This document shows, piece by piece, positions 8,570 through 16,934 of a DNA stretch of 64,000 nucleotides (the stretch's first letter is position 1; each line of letters begins with the position of its first letter). The DNA lies in assembly GCA_021776335.1 (NCBI GenBank), contig JAJFGB010000007.1:558001-622000 (forward strand). The letters are read 5' to 3'. A program made the position numbers and the translations under genes. Below the pieces are notes generated by a model. The model made no database searches, was not told where the DNA came from, and saw nothing but the letters and a program-made list of their open reading frames with translations. This DNA comes from Hyphococcus sp. (GTDB lineage Bacteria > Pseudomonadota > Alphaproteobacteria > Caulobacterales > Parvularculaceae).

Positions 8570-10797
8570 TCGGCGGCCTGCGCCGTGTTTTCAACGGATG
8601 TTGCGTCGCTCGGCACGAAGTCCCAGGAAAAGCTGTCGTCCTTTGGGTTGAACGTGGCTTTGATCACGCCGCCCGCCGCAGCGCCGGAGTGGGTCAGCAC
8701 GATCTTCGCTGCTTGATTGATCAAATTATTCTGGACGAATTTTTGCACCTGGCGCGCGCCTTCCTCAAGTAGATATTTGCGTGCAACAATTTCGGTGATG
8801 TCTTCGTCGGGCAACTCGATAGAGATCGCTTTCTTTTGGCGCTTGAGGTTTTCATTTTTCTTGCCGATCAAACGTTTGACAATGCGTTCGATGTCGCTGG
8901 GCGCAAGAGCCTTGAACAACAGGAACGCATCGACGCGGTTGATCAACTCCTGGGGAAAGATTTTACGGACTTCATTTTTTATGTCTTCGCTGGAGTTTTC
9001 CGAGTTTCTCTCCGCATCGAAGGAAAGATATTGTCCGAGATTGGTCGTCATAATAAACAGCGTGTTTTTAAAATCGACCGTGCCCAGTTCGTCGCTGAGG
9101 CGGCCCTTATCCAGTAATTGCAAGAGGATTTTGAAAACATCCGGGTGGGCTTTTTCGATTTCGTCAAGCAGGATCACCTGATAGGGGCGACGCCGTACGG
9201 CATTGGTCAACATGCCGCCCTCGCCATAACCGGCATAACCTGGCGGTGCGCCGATCAGGCGCGCAACAGTGTGCTTTTCCATGAATTCGGACATGTCGAA
9301 CACAGTGAGTGCATCGGGATCATCGAAAAGATCTTCCGCCAGGCATTCGGCTGAAAAAGTTTTACCGGTGCCAGAAGACCCTACGGCGATAAATGACCCG
9401 ATCGGCGCTTCAGGATTATTGAGGCCAGCCTTGGCCGTCAAAACCGAATCTGCGATCGTTGCGACCGCATCACCCTGGCCGAAGATCTTTTGTGTCAAGC
9501 GATCTTCGAGGCCAAGCGCCCGCGTTGCCTCATCGGCGTTCAAGTCCTTTGACGGGATGCCAGACATCTCGCTGAAAAGATCCCGGACGGCGGCGACCGT
9601 TAGTTCCAGCTCTTCATTATGTTCGCTGCGCACCGCACGCGCTTTTTCATCGGCTGTTTCGAGCGCCTTTGTCGTCTCCCGGATATATTTCTCTATTTCT
9701 TTTACTTCAGCGGATTTATGAGCAGCAAGATCGCGCTCTGACGGTTCGCGATTGTGCTTTTCAATAAACGCAGTTTTTAGCTGTTGTTCTTCTTTGACCA
9801 GCTCGAGATGGAGTTCCTCCAGTCCGCGCTCATGCTTGCGTTTTTCCAGATAGGCCTGGCCCAGGGCGCGGGCGCGGTCCTCCCAAACCCGTTGAATGTT
9901 CTCAATGCGTTGCATGATGCTTGCACGCTGTTTTTCCTGTCCTTGTGCGTCAGCATCGATTGCCGCGAGTTCGTTTTCCAAGTCGTCGAGTTCCGGTGGC
10001 CGGGATTGGCTGCGTGAGACGAACTGGCTCGCAATGCGATCGCGCATGCGCAGGGCCCGCGCCGGTTGCTGACGCATATAGATTGAAAGATTGGGATATT
10101 GCAGCGTCAAATTAACGATTTCACGATTGGCGTCATCATTTATTTTCAAATTGTCGAAGTGCTTTTCAATCGCGGCCCGGCTTTGCGCCATAATTGAGTG
10201 AATTTCATCTTTCGCGGGCGGCTTTTTCTCAAGAACGCTGAAGAGCTCTGCAATGTCCGAGTGGCAATTCAGGATTTCGCCGAGTTTGTTTTTCCCCGGC
10301 TCATCGCGCACCATCAATATGCAGTGAAAGGCGTGTTTTTTGAGCTCGCGCACAAGGATCGAAATCAACCCCTGACATTGATTGTCTTCGATGCCCTTAA
10401 GAAGATCATTGCCGTCTTCCACAACCAGTACATGGTCGCCGGGCTTATCAAGCTCGGTAAAAACCAATTTGATCGAGTGTTCAATTTTTTGCGGGTCATT
10501 GCTGTCAAACAACGTGTTCGTATCGAGCAACAAAAACTGGCGGTCGATCATGTGAAGCGGCAGACGTTGTTCAGACGCAGCAACGGCGCCCTCTATCGTC
10601 TTATTCTTCTTTTGGATGATCCCGTAGAGATTGGCAGTTTTGCCGACGCCGCTTCGGCCCACATAGATAAGGTTGGAATACTGGTTTTGACCAAGAATGC
10701 TGGAAATTTTCTCGATGTCGCCGTCGCCGACAAAATCAAAGTCAGGCTCGACGGTCGCGAGGTAATCTTCGAGATCGAACAACAATTTGTTTTCCAT
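8566..10797 (-). CDS. ClpB-like double AAA+ ATPase lacking the usual N domain
   Basis: The 743-residue protein has two AAA+ modules. The first has Walker A GRSGVGKT near residue 48, but its Walker B reads VLVVEDGND rather than the usual DE pair. A long charged coiled coil follows (about 270-400), in the position of the ClpB middle domain. The second module is canonical: GSSGTGKT near 465, pore loop GYAGYGEGG, Walker B VILLDEIEKAH, TTNLG, the arginine finger in LINRVDAF, and sensor-2 GARQ. The Clp N-domain repeats are missing: module 1 begins about 25 residues in. Clp/Hsp100 proteins thread proteins through a hexamer pore. This divergent form resembles accessory ClpB-like unfoldases more than housekeeping ClpB. 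GGAG lies upstream of the start; the gene sits 42 bases after the coiled-coil gene. Confidence 0.85.
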   Translation of the reverse strand: MENKLLFDLEDYLATVEPDFDFVGDGDIEKISSILGQNQYSNLIYVGRSGVGKTANLYGIIQKKNKTIEGAVAASEQRLPLHMIDRQFLLLDTNTLFDSNDPQKIEHSIKLVFTELDKPGDHVLVVEDGNDLLKGIEDNQCQGLISILVRELKKHAFHCILMVRDEPGKNKLGEILNCHSDIAELFSVLEKKPPAKDEIHSIMAQSRAAIEKHFDNLKINDDANREIVNLTLQYPNLSIYMRQQPARALRMRDRIASQFVSRSQSRPPELDDLENELAAIDADAQGQEKQRASIMQRIENIQRVWEDRARALGQAYLEKRKHERGLEELHLELVKEEQQLKTAFIEKHNREPSERDLAAHKSAEVKEIEKYIRETTKALETADEKARAVRSEHNEELELTVAAVRDLFSEMSGIPSKDLNADEATRALGLEDRLTQKIFGQGDAVATIADSVLTAKAGLNNPEAPIGSFIAVGSSGTGKTFSAECLAEDLFDDPDALTVFDMSEFMEKHTVARLIGAPPGYAGYGEGGMLTNAVRRRPYQVILLDEIEKAHPDVFKILLQLLDKGRLSDELGTVDFKNTLFIMTTNLGQYLSFDAERNSENSSEDIKNEVRKIFPQELINRVDAFLLFKALAPSDIERIVKRLIGKKNENLKRQKKAISIELPDEDITEIVARKYLLEEGARQVQKFVQNNLINQAAKIVLTHSGAAAGGVIKATFNPKDDSFSWDFVPSDATSVENTAQAAE

Positions 10798-10839
10798 AGG
10801 GCTCCAGAGCTTTTTCGGGGCTGACAGGACGAGCGTGCC

Positions 10840-12546
10840 TTATGACGGGCTATCGTCGGCAGCGTAGAGTTTTTTGTTGACGGTTGCTTCGATCGCCAGC
10901 GCTGCCTCGTTGGCGCGTCCGAGGTTTTCCGATTGCTCAATCAGTTTGTCGATCAGCATTTTGCGCTCTTCAGCGATTTCGAGGACCACGTCGTTCTTGA
11001 TATCAATGGCATCCGCCATTTCCTTGAGGGCGGCATTGAGATCCTTTATTGACGCGTTTTTCGCCATGCGTCCCATCAAGGCGCGTTCCATTTCCTTGGC
11101 GAGGTCGCCCAGCGCCTCTTCTGATTCTTTCGTGTATTGACCCTTGGTGATGACAGACTGGACGAAGGTTGCGAGGCCCTCGACACGCATCAAGGTGTTG
11201 TTGCCGCTGACGGCGGCGCTGCCGACAGCCAGCATTTGCTGTTCTATTGCGTCAGCAAGGCCTTCTTCCATCTGGTCTTTGAAATTGGTGAGGCTTGATT
11301 CAATCTTGCCAAGCTCGCCGGCAACAGCCGCGGTCGATTGAATGGTCTTGTCAATCGCAGATACGTGCTGATTGAGGGCGCGCCTTTTCTTTTCGCGGGT
11401 GAGGGCGTCGAGTCCAGTCGCCTCGGTTTCGCCTTCAAACGCTTTCAGCATCTGAGCGTTGCGTTGCTGTGCTTTTTGTTGCGCGTCAAGCATGACGGTT
11501 ACGTTTTCTTTGGTGTTGTGCGTCAGCGTATGAACACCGGTGACGCGCTGCAGAAGCGATTCCAGCTGATTGCGCACGCCATTCAGCGTTTCTTCGGTGT
11601 TGTCGATATAACTAAGCGTCAGATCTGAAAGCGCTTTGACGCGTTCAATGAATTCTTCATTGCCGATATCGAGAATTTCGAGAATGCGCTCATTGATCCG
11701 CCAATCGTCGGTATCGACGAATGCCTTGTAGGTCGTGGCTTTTTCAGCGAGCGTCTCATCGGCCTCTTGAAGCGCAACTTTTTGCTTTTCAATCGACGCT
11801 TCTTTTTCTGTTTTAGATTCGCGACGCCGTGTTAAAAGTCGCTTCTTTTCACCTTTGAAAAACAAAAATACGTCTTTTTCATCAGCCTCGATGGCGCGAG
11901 TCAACGCGATGACATCTGCGCTCAGTCCACCGATGTCGCTATTGAGCAGTTCTACATTTTTTGTCGCTTCATTGAGCGCTTTTTCAAGCGCATTTTTCTC
12001 AATTTCCTTGTCGCGTGCTGCGAGCATGGCGTCGATCAACCCTTGTGGCCCGCCTTTTTTCTCAATCAGCTCGTCAATCAGTTCGAGTTTGGCTTTAAGG
12101 TCGGCGCGATCGCTAACGAGTGTGTGATACTCTTCAAAAACTTCCTTGATGCCGCTGCGCAGATGCGACAGAGGATTGTCGCGCACCAATTGGATGCTTT
12201 CCTTGTTGTGCTGCGTGAAGTCAGCCAGCAATGCTGCGACGATAGCGCGATTTTCGTTAAGGCGCGCGACGTTCAAATCAAGATCATCTTCATTGAATGT
12301 CAGCAGCCCCATTAGCCGCTCGATTTTCTGTTGCGGATCAAGGCTCCCATCAGTCAGAATTTTGAACGCTTCGGTGTCTTCAATATCGGCTTGCGCGGCT
12401 GTTTCTTTATCGACAACGCCGCTGAGGCTGGTCTTGTTGAGCCGCCGGGCTTGCCTGGACGTTTTTTCCTGGGCGTCGTTTTGGGTTTCTCGCAGCCGTG
12501 CTCTTACGGCTTCCAACCGATTTGTGACATTGTCATCTGACGCCAT
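10840..12546 (-). CDS. long cytoplasmic coiled-coil protein of unknown family
   Basis: The start is the ATG at 12546 because AAGGGG lies about eight bases upstream; a GTG at 12600 in the same frame has no such site. The 568-residue product is almost entirely alpha-helical and rich in Glu, Lys, Ala and Leu, with strong heptad patterns around 140-270 and 330-560. No signal peptide or membrane segment is seen. It loosely recalls the TelA (toxic anion resistance) type of helical protein in composition and AAA+ association, but I cannot support that family. It is the first gene of the minus-strand operon and probably acts with the downstream ClpB-like ATPase as an adaptor or scaffold, which is inference. 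Confidence 0.7.
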   Translation of the reverse strand: MASDDNVTNRLEAVRARLRETQNDAQEKTSRQARRLNKTSLSGVVDKETAAQADIEDTEAFKILTDGSLDPQQKIERLMGLLTFNEDDLDLNVARLNENRAIVAALLADFTQHNKESIQLVRDNPLSHLRSGIKEVFEEYHTLVSDRADLKAKLELIDELIEKKGGPQGLIDAMLAARDKEIEKNALEKALNEATKNVELLNSDIGGLSADVIALTRAIEADEKDVFLFFKGEKKRLLTRRRESKTEKEASIEKQKVALQEADETLAEKATTYKAFVDTDDWRINERILEILDIGNEEFIERVKALSDLTLSYIDNTEETLNGVRNQLESLLQRVTGVHTLTHNTKENVTVMLDAQQKAQQRNAQMLKAFEGETEATGLDALTREKKRRALNQHVSAIDKTIQSTAAVAGELGKIESSLTNFKDQMEEGLADAIEQQMLAVGSAAVSGNNTLMRVEGLATFVQSVITKGQYTKESEEALGDLAKEMERALMGRMAKNASIKDLNAALKEMADAIDIKNDVVLEIAEERKMLIDKLIEQSENLGRANEAALAIEATVNKKLYAADDSPS

Positions 12547-13065
12547 GGAAAGGCCCCTTTGCTGGTTTTGCTTTTTCGTATTCGAATCAACTAAATGCAC
12601 GCGTTATCACCGCAATCATGCAGTGAAGAATATTGAGCGGCAAGCTGCTAGCAACTGCAAAGCGGAGCGCCAAACTGTTTTTACGTTGATTTTGCCCCGA
12701 TTTAGCGATCTCAGCCCAATAGACCACTCCTTAAACACTATATGTTGAGTGTAGGGGCAAATTTCAAGATTTGAACGGAACTTTTCGGCGGTGTCCGGGT
12801 TGTTGCGCATTGGGCCGAGCGAACCGATCGCCTGTGATTTTGCGGGAAGCGATACGGGCGCCTCCTTAAAAATAAACTCAACAAACAATTGAGTCATCCT
12901 CGCCGAGTATTCAATGACGAAGCTGCAACAAAAAATTCCACCAACGAACAAACAAATGTAGTTGAGTCCGGGTTGGCAGCGGACCATCAAACTGGAAGCC
13001 ATGACGAAGAATTGAGCGTATTAAAGGTTTAACCGCTTGGCGGTCTCGCTTATAGGAGGCGCCCA
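12547..13065. other. long intergenic region between divergent units
   Basis: About 520 bases separate the coiled-coil gene (leftward) from the next rightward gene. Apart from the candidate promoter at 12739-12767 and the ribosome binding site AGGAGG at 13054-13059, I see no structured RNA, repeat or convincing gene. A 128-codon minus-strand frame here has no ribosome binding site. Confidence 0.4.
12739..12767 (-). promoter_or_regulatory. candidate promoter of the minus-strand AAA+ operon
   Basis: Reading leftward, a TTGAAA box (12762-12767) and a CATATA box (12739-12744) are separated by 17 bases. Transcription would start near 12732, leaving a leader of about 185 bases before the coiled-coil gene. 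Spacing and boxes fit a sigma-70-type promoter; the long leader lowers confidence. Confidence 0.35.
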
Positions 13066-13164
13066 ATGGCTTTGAAAACAAGCAGTCTATCCAGAGCGTG
13101 CAGCATGAAATCGGTTTTGAAAATGAATTTGCCATTGGGCGCAAACAATCCAGAGGATGCTTGA
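13066..13164 (+). CDS. possible 32-codon upstream ORF coupled to the APH-like gene
   Basis: An ATG at 13066 follows an excellent AGGAGG (13054-13059) at six bases. The frame runs 32 codons and its TGA (13162-13164) overlaps the beginning of the following gene (ATG at 13157). The peptide is basic and has no recognisable features. Since the downstream start has no well-spaced ribosome binding site of its own, this short frame may serve to couple translation. Alternatively it could be the remains of an N-terminus separated by a frameshift. Confidence 0.4.
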   Translation: MALKTSSLSRACSMKSVLKMNLPLGANNPEDA

Positions 13165-14131
13165 GTTAATGAGTGGCGAGATTGAAGAATTTGTTTTCGA
13201 TATTGCAAAGCATGAAAATCGCCTTCATGGCGACAAGTTTTCAATCTCGACATTATCGCCTCTAGGGCTTCCGCCCTCGCAGGAAAGATCAAGCGACAGC
13301 GCGATACACTTCAAAATCGGCGGCGTGCAAGCAAAAGACGATGCCATCATATCCGTTTCGAATGCCCAATTCCCTGAAGCGGTGGCGGGCGCTGTCGAGC
13401 GGGGCGCGAAAATTGCCACCTATGTTGAGGAACGTGCGGCGAAACCAATTGTGCGACCAATACTAAGTGGTCGTTTTGGCAATCAAAGCTATGCATTTTG
13501 GTCTGAACACAAACCGCTGAGCAAAAACCGGCTCATGCGCAAGATTCAACTGATGTCGATAAACCGGCACGTGCTCGACTGGCTGGGTTATATTGGCAAC
13601 GTCTCTGGCCGAGCGATTGTATCTGAATTGGATTTGTACGGTCGGTATATAAAACCAATTCGTTATTTGATAAATGATGACGACATACCAATGGCCGTAA
13701 AATCGGTTGCCCACGAAGCGCTTGAGATTGTGGAAAGCGGAAAGTTTCAAGCCGTAGAAATTGTCCAGCACGGTGATCTTTGGCACGGTAACATTATGCT
13801 GGCCAAAAGCTGGCCGATGAAATCCGGCGACGGGCAGCTGTTTTATGTCATCGATTGGGGTGGATCAAACACTCACGGATATCCGTATGCAGACTTGGTC
13901 AGATATATGGTTTCAATTCATGCTGATGCCAATTCTATCGCCACAGAAATAGGAAAATACGGCCTCACATGCGGCCTGGAGAACGAGCATGTGCACGCCT
14001 ATATTTGCGCCGGTCTGGGACATTTGGGTATGAATCGGAATGAATTTCCGGCGGATGTTTATTTGAGGCTATGTGAGGCGATGATTGCGGCAATGCCAAA
14101 ACATGAGACCTCAAGCGCGCGGGATCTATAG
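13157..14131 (+). CDS. APH-fold phosphotransferase-like protein
   Basis: The 324-residue protein carries the core motifs of the aminoglycoside phosphotransferase/choline kinase fold in its C-terminal half. HGDLWHGN, near residue 200, holds the catalytic Asp and the following Asn; VIDWGG, near 232, corresponds to the metal-binding Asp of the DFG-like motif. The helical stretch YPYADLVRYM follows, as is usual. The N-terminal lobe is divergent and I cannot place the ATP-binding lysine. Substrate is unknown; the fold covers kinases of antibiotics, choline, sugars and lipopolysaccharide. ATG codons at 13157 and 13169 are both possible starts. It overlaps a short upstream frame and converges on purK. 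Confidence 0.7.
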   Translation: MLELMSGEIEEFVFDIAKHENRLHGDKFSISTLSPLGLPPSQERSSDSAIHFKIGGVQAKDDAIISVSNAQFPEAVAGAVERGAKIATYVEERAAKPIVRPILSGRFGNQSYAFWSEHKPLSKNRLMRKIQLMSINRHVLDWLGYIGNVSGRAIVSELDLYGRYIKPIRYLINDDDIPMAVKSVAHEALEIVESGKFQAVEIVQHGDLWHGNIMLAKSWPMKSGDGQLFYVIDWGGSNTHGYPYADLVRYMVSIHADANSIATEIGKYGLTCGLENEHVHAYICAGLGHLGMNRNEFPADVYLRLCEAMIAAMPKHETSSARDL

Positions 14132-14154
14132 GGCCAGTCAAGGAAGGGCGGCGC

Positions 14155-15267
14155 CTATTTCAGGCGCGTTACATGGCCCATCTTGCGTCCAGGTCGCGCA
14201 TCGCGTTTGCCATAAAGATGCAGGCACGTATTTTGTTCATCAGCGAGTGCGCGCCAGGAATGAACATCGTCTCCAATGAGATTTTCCATCACGGCGTCTG
14301 AATGGCGCCCCGGATCTCCCAAAGGCCAGCCGGCGACGGCGCGGATATGCTGCTCAAATTGCGAGACTGCGCAGGCGTCAAGCGTCCAATGACCGGAATT
14401 ATGAACCCGCGGCGCAAATTCGTTGATGAGAACATCGCCGCCTTGCAATACAAAAAATTCAACGCCGATAACGCCGATATAATTAAGCGCCGTGAGGATT
14501 TCAGATGTCGCAGCGCATGCTTTTTTTGCGGTAGCTGATGATATAGCGGCGGGCACGGAAGAGGTTTTCAAAATGCCGTGGACATGATTATTTTCCGTCG
14601 GATCGTAAAGGCAAATATCGCCATTTACGCTGCGCGCGCCAATGACCGAGATCTCCCGTTCAAAGGGAACAAAGCCTTCGAGGATCGACGGCGCTGCGCC
14701 AATTTCGGCCCACGCATATTCAATCGCCTTTTCAAAGGCCCCGTGAAGGTCGATATCGGCGTCGGTGAGGCGCGTCTGACCTTTGCCGTCATAGCCAAGA
14801 CGACGTGTCTTGAGGATCGCAGGGCGACCGACTTTTTTAAGACCGGCATCGAGTGAAGCCAGATCGTCCACGCCATGAAAGGGTGCGGTTACGGCGCCGA
14901 GACTTTTGATAAACTCTTTTTCGACCAGTCGATCCTGTGCTTTTTCGAGCGCCAAAGCGCCGGGGCGAACGCGCGCGTCAATTGAGTTCAAAAACGCAAC
15001 GGTCTCCGCAGGAACATTTTCAAATTCATAAGTGATGACGTCGACGCTCGCAGCGAAAGCGGCCAGTGCGTTCTGATCGGTATAGTCGGCTTTTGTGGCA
15101 GCGGCTGCGACATCGGCAGCGGGGAAAAGATCATCGGGGCAATAAATATGGCATCGTAACCCGAGGCGGGCGGCAGCCATGGCAAGCATACGGCCTAGCT
15201 GGCCGCCGCCGAGGATCCCGATGACGCCATTAGGGTCAACGATCTCGGGATGGCGAACGCTTGTCAT
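14155..15267 (-). CDS. purK: N5-carboxyaminoimidazole ribonucleotide synthase
   Basis: PurK uses ATP and bicarbonate to carboxylate aminoimidazole ribonucleotide in purine biosynthesis. The 370-residue protein begins with the nucleotide-fold motif IGILGGGQLGRMLA (about 16-29). It has the ATP-grasp hallmarks LKTRRLGYDGKGQ near 150 and VEFFVLQGGDVLINEFAPRVHNSGH near 265, split here around the metal-binding Glu and the NEFAPR core. Length is typical. It follows purE with a nine-base gap, the usual purEK operon, and the product passes directly to PurE. Confidence 0.97.
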   Translation of the reverse strand: MTSVRHPEIVDPNGVIGILGGGQLGRMLAMAAARLGLRCHIYCPDDLFPAADVAAAATKADYTDQNALAAFAASVDVITYEFENVPAETVAFLNSIDARVRPGALALEKAQDRLVEKEFIKSLGAVTAPFHGVDDLASLDAGLKKVGRPAILKTRRLGYDGKGQTRLTDADIDLHGAFEKAIEYAWAEIGAAPSILEGFVPFEREISVIGARSVNGDICLYDPTENNHVHGILKTSSVPAAISSATAKKACAATSEILTALNYIGVIGVEFFVLQGGDVLINEFAPRVHNSGHWTLDACAVSQFEQHIRAVAGWPLGDPGRHSDAVMENLIGDDVHSWRALADEQNTCLHLYGKRDARPGRKMGHVTRLK

Positions 15268-15276
15268 TGATGCCCG

Positions 15277-15777
15277 TCAATCTTCTACGGTTTCGGCGAC
15301 AGCATTGCTCTGCGCCGCGCGCCAATCATCAAGGCGACCGGCAAGGGCGTCGTCGCCGGTCGCAAGAATCGCGGCCGCCAACAGCCCGGCATTGACGGCG
15401 CCTGCATCACCGATCGCGACGGTTGCGACAGGAACGCCGGCAGGCATCTGGACAATGGAGAGGAGGCTGTCGAGGCCCTTTAGAGCATTCGATTTGACCG
15501 GCACGCCAATGACCGGCAGCGGCGTCATGGACGCCGCCATCCCCGGCAGATGCGCCGCGCCGCCGGCCCCTGCAATGATGACTTTAAGGCCTCGAGATTT
15601 AGCGCTCTTGGCATATTGGAAAAGGCGGTCAGGGGTGCGGTGCGCCGAGACCACTTGCGTCTCATAGGCGATGCCGAGATCGTCAAGGACGGTCGCGCCG
15701 CGCTTCATGGTCGGCCAGTCCGACCGTGAGCCCATGATAATTCCGACCCGTGGTCCGTCGCCGTTTATGTCGGCCAT
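15277..15777 (-). CDS. purE: N5-carboxyaminoimidazole ribonucleotide mutase
   Basis: PurE converts N5-CAIR to CAIR in purine synthesis. The 166-residue protein shows the class I PurE signatures: [13 protein letters not shown] near residue 12, the active-site stretch SAHRTPDR near 44, [11 protein letters not shown] near 70 and PVIGVPV near 88. It forms an octamer in other bacteria. A GGAAAG lies eight bases before the ATG. It is the first gene of the purEK operon, with a well-formed promoter just upstream and a candidate 6S RNA on the opposite strand. Confidence 0.97.
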   Translation of the reverse strand: MADINGDGPRVGIIMGSRSDWPTMKRGATVLDDLGIAYETQVVSAHRTPDRLFQYAKSAKSRGLKVIIAGAGGAAHLPGMAASMTPLPVIGVPVKSNALKGLDSLLSIVQMPAGVPVATVAIGDAGAVNAGLLAAAILATGDDALAGRLDDWRAAQSNAVAETVED

Positions 15778-15809
15778 TACCGCTGCTTTCCTGCCGCTGG
15801 AAAACCGGG

Positions 15810-15837
15810 CTTATAGCAGGCTTTGAGAGGGCGGCAA
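15810..15837 (-). promoter_or_regulatory. candidate purEK promoter
   Basis: On the minus strand TTGCCG (15832-15837) and TATAAG (15810-15815) are 16 bases apart. The start of transcription would be near 15803, about 26 bases before the purE ATG. The boxes match a typical alphaproteobacterial housekeeping promoter. Confidence 0.55.
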
Positions 15838-15840
15838 GGA

Positions 15841-15997
15841 TAGGCAAGGGTCCGAGCGAGGAGACGCCAGTCTACAGACGGGGGCGCGAGGACCAACGCC
15901 TCCTCTCACCGGACGCGGGAGCTGGCCGCGCGTCAGAAGGGGACTCGTGCGCGACCGTATCCGCGTGAAAAACTTGGCGTGCCGCGACCTTTGTCAC
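15841..15997 (+). ncRNA. ssrS: candidate 6S RNA (SsrS)
   Basis: The plus strand folds into one long rod. A 10-pair closing stem (15843-15852 with 15986-15995) is followed by a small internal loop and a GCG/CGC helix. A 7-pair helix comes next (15864-15870 with 15974-15980). A large central bubble follows (about 15871-15883 and 15951-15973). The apical arm includes 15884-15890 with 15944-15950 and a terminal hairpin, 15912-15917 with 15929-15934. At least five pairs are G-U on the plus strand and would be mismatches on the other, so the RNA reads rightward. A rod with a central bubble of about 155 bases is the 6S design, which mimics open promoter DNA and binds sigma-70 RNA polymerase. From memory, 6S genes neighbour pur genes in several bacteria. 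Sequence consensus could not be checked. Confidence 0.6.
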
Positions 15998-16063
15998 AAG
16001 GGGCAAGCGCTAAAGCGAGCTGGGCTTGCGCTGAATCGAGCGTCCATGATTTAGAGGTCAAAA

Positions 16064-16083
16064 ATGCCGCCTGGTGGCGGCAT
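16064..16083 (-). terminator. perfect 8-bp hairpin with T-tract on the minus strand
   Basis: ATGCCGCC (16064-16071), loop TGGT, GGCGGCAT (16076-16083). On the minus strand the stem is followed by TTTTGA, so it would end leftward transcription. No minus-strand gene lies to its right, so either an unannotated transcript ends here or the hairpin insulates the purE promoter. The rest of 15998-16224 shows no further feature. Confidence 0.4.
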
Positions 16084-16224
16084 CCTCAGATACGGTTCCG
16101 GCAATTTCGCTCTGGATTGTTGCGCAGCGTCAAATCGCGCTATGTGAATAGATCTATTGGAAGTGGGAGTGGTCGTTCGCATTAATTGCTGTAACGATTT
16201 CAGGCTTGTCGGGAGGCCACAATT

Positions 16225-16929
16225 ATGAAAATCGGCGGTGCGCCACGGGCTCCTGCGACGAAACCGATGCGCAGCAAGACGGCGTCGAAGCCATCGGCCA
16301 GTGGCGCTGCGACCGCCGTTGACGAGACCGTCCTCATGGGGATCCCGGACATTGAGCTCACGCCGCGTGTGCGCGAGGCGTTGTTTTCGTTGATGGCGGA
16401 AGTGCAAAATCTACGGGCGGAATTGGTCCAGATGAAGGGCCGGATGGGTGAGCTGGAAACTCTTGCTGATCATGATCCGCTGCTCGATATCTATAATCGG
16501 CGCGCATTTGTGCGTGAGCTTGATCGCACCCTGGCCATGGTCAGTCGCTATGATGTCCAGGCCTGCCTTGTTTTTATCGATTTGAATGATTTGAAAATAA
16601 TCAATGATGAAAGAGGGCATTTGGCCGGCGACGCTGCACTAAAGCATGTGGCCACAGCATTATCGACGAATATCCGCCAAACCGATGTGGCGGGCCGCCT
16701 TGGCGGCGACGAATTCGGCTTGCTCCTGACGCATGTCGATCAGGAAAAAGCGGAAAAGAAGGTTACCGACCTGGCGCAGCTAGTTTCCGCAATACCGGTC
16801 AAAGGGCATGGCGACGCCTTTACCGTGAAGATTTCCTGCGGTGTTGTTTCCATTGGGAAAGGCGTCACAGCGGATGAAGCAATGGAAAGCGCTGACAGCG
16901 CCATGTACGCAGCAAAAAAGAAAAAATAA
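16225..16929 (+). CDS. diguanylate cyclase (GGDEF domain)
   Basis: The protein makes cyclic di-GMP from two GTP. The 234 residues consist of a disordered Ala/Ser/Lys-rich start (1-30), a short helical coiled segment (about 45-80), and a complete GGDEF domain from DHDPLLDIYNRRAF near 88 to the end. The active-site motif is intact (RLGGDEF). RQTD lies five residues before it, the inhibitory I-site, so product feedback is expected. No membrane segment or sensor domain is present; the short helix probably mediates dimerisation. GGGAGG (16211-16216) precedes the ATG. A membrane EAL phosphodiesterase elsewhere in this window could oppose it. Confidence 0.93.
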   Translation: MKIGGAPRAPATKPMRSKTASKPSASGAATAVDETVLMGIPDIELTPRVREALFSLMAEVQNLRAELVQMKGRMGELETLADHDPLLDIYNRRAFVRELDRTLAMVSRYDVQACLVFIDLNDLKIINDERGHLAGDAALKHVATALSTNIRQTDVAGRLGGDEFGLLLTHVDQEKAEKKVTDLAQLVSAIPVKGHGDAFTVKISCGVVSIGKGVTADEAMESADSAMYAAKKKK

Positions 16930-16934
16930 TCGAA

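Noticed and set aside
10198-10824. 208-codon plus-strand frame inside the ClpB-like gene
   Set aside because: Antisense to a well-conserved AAA+ protein; no start signal.
10840-12546. TelA toxic-anion-resistance family
   Set aside because: Helical composition is similar but no family motif can be pointed to; coiled coils give misleading resemblance.
12616-13002. 128-codon minus-strand frame in the long intergenic region
   Set aside because: No ribosome binding site, atypical composition, and it would cover the candidate promoter of the AAA+ operon.
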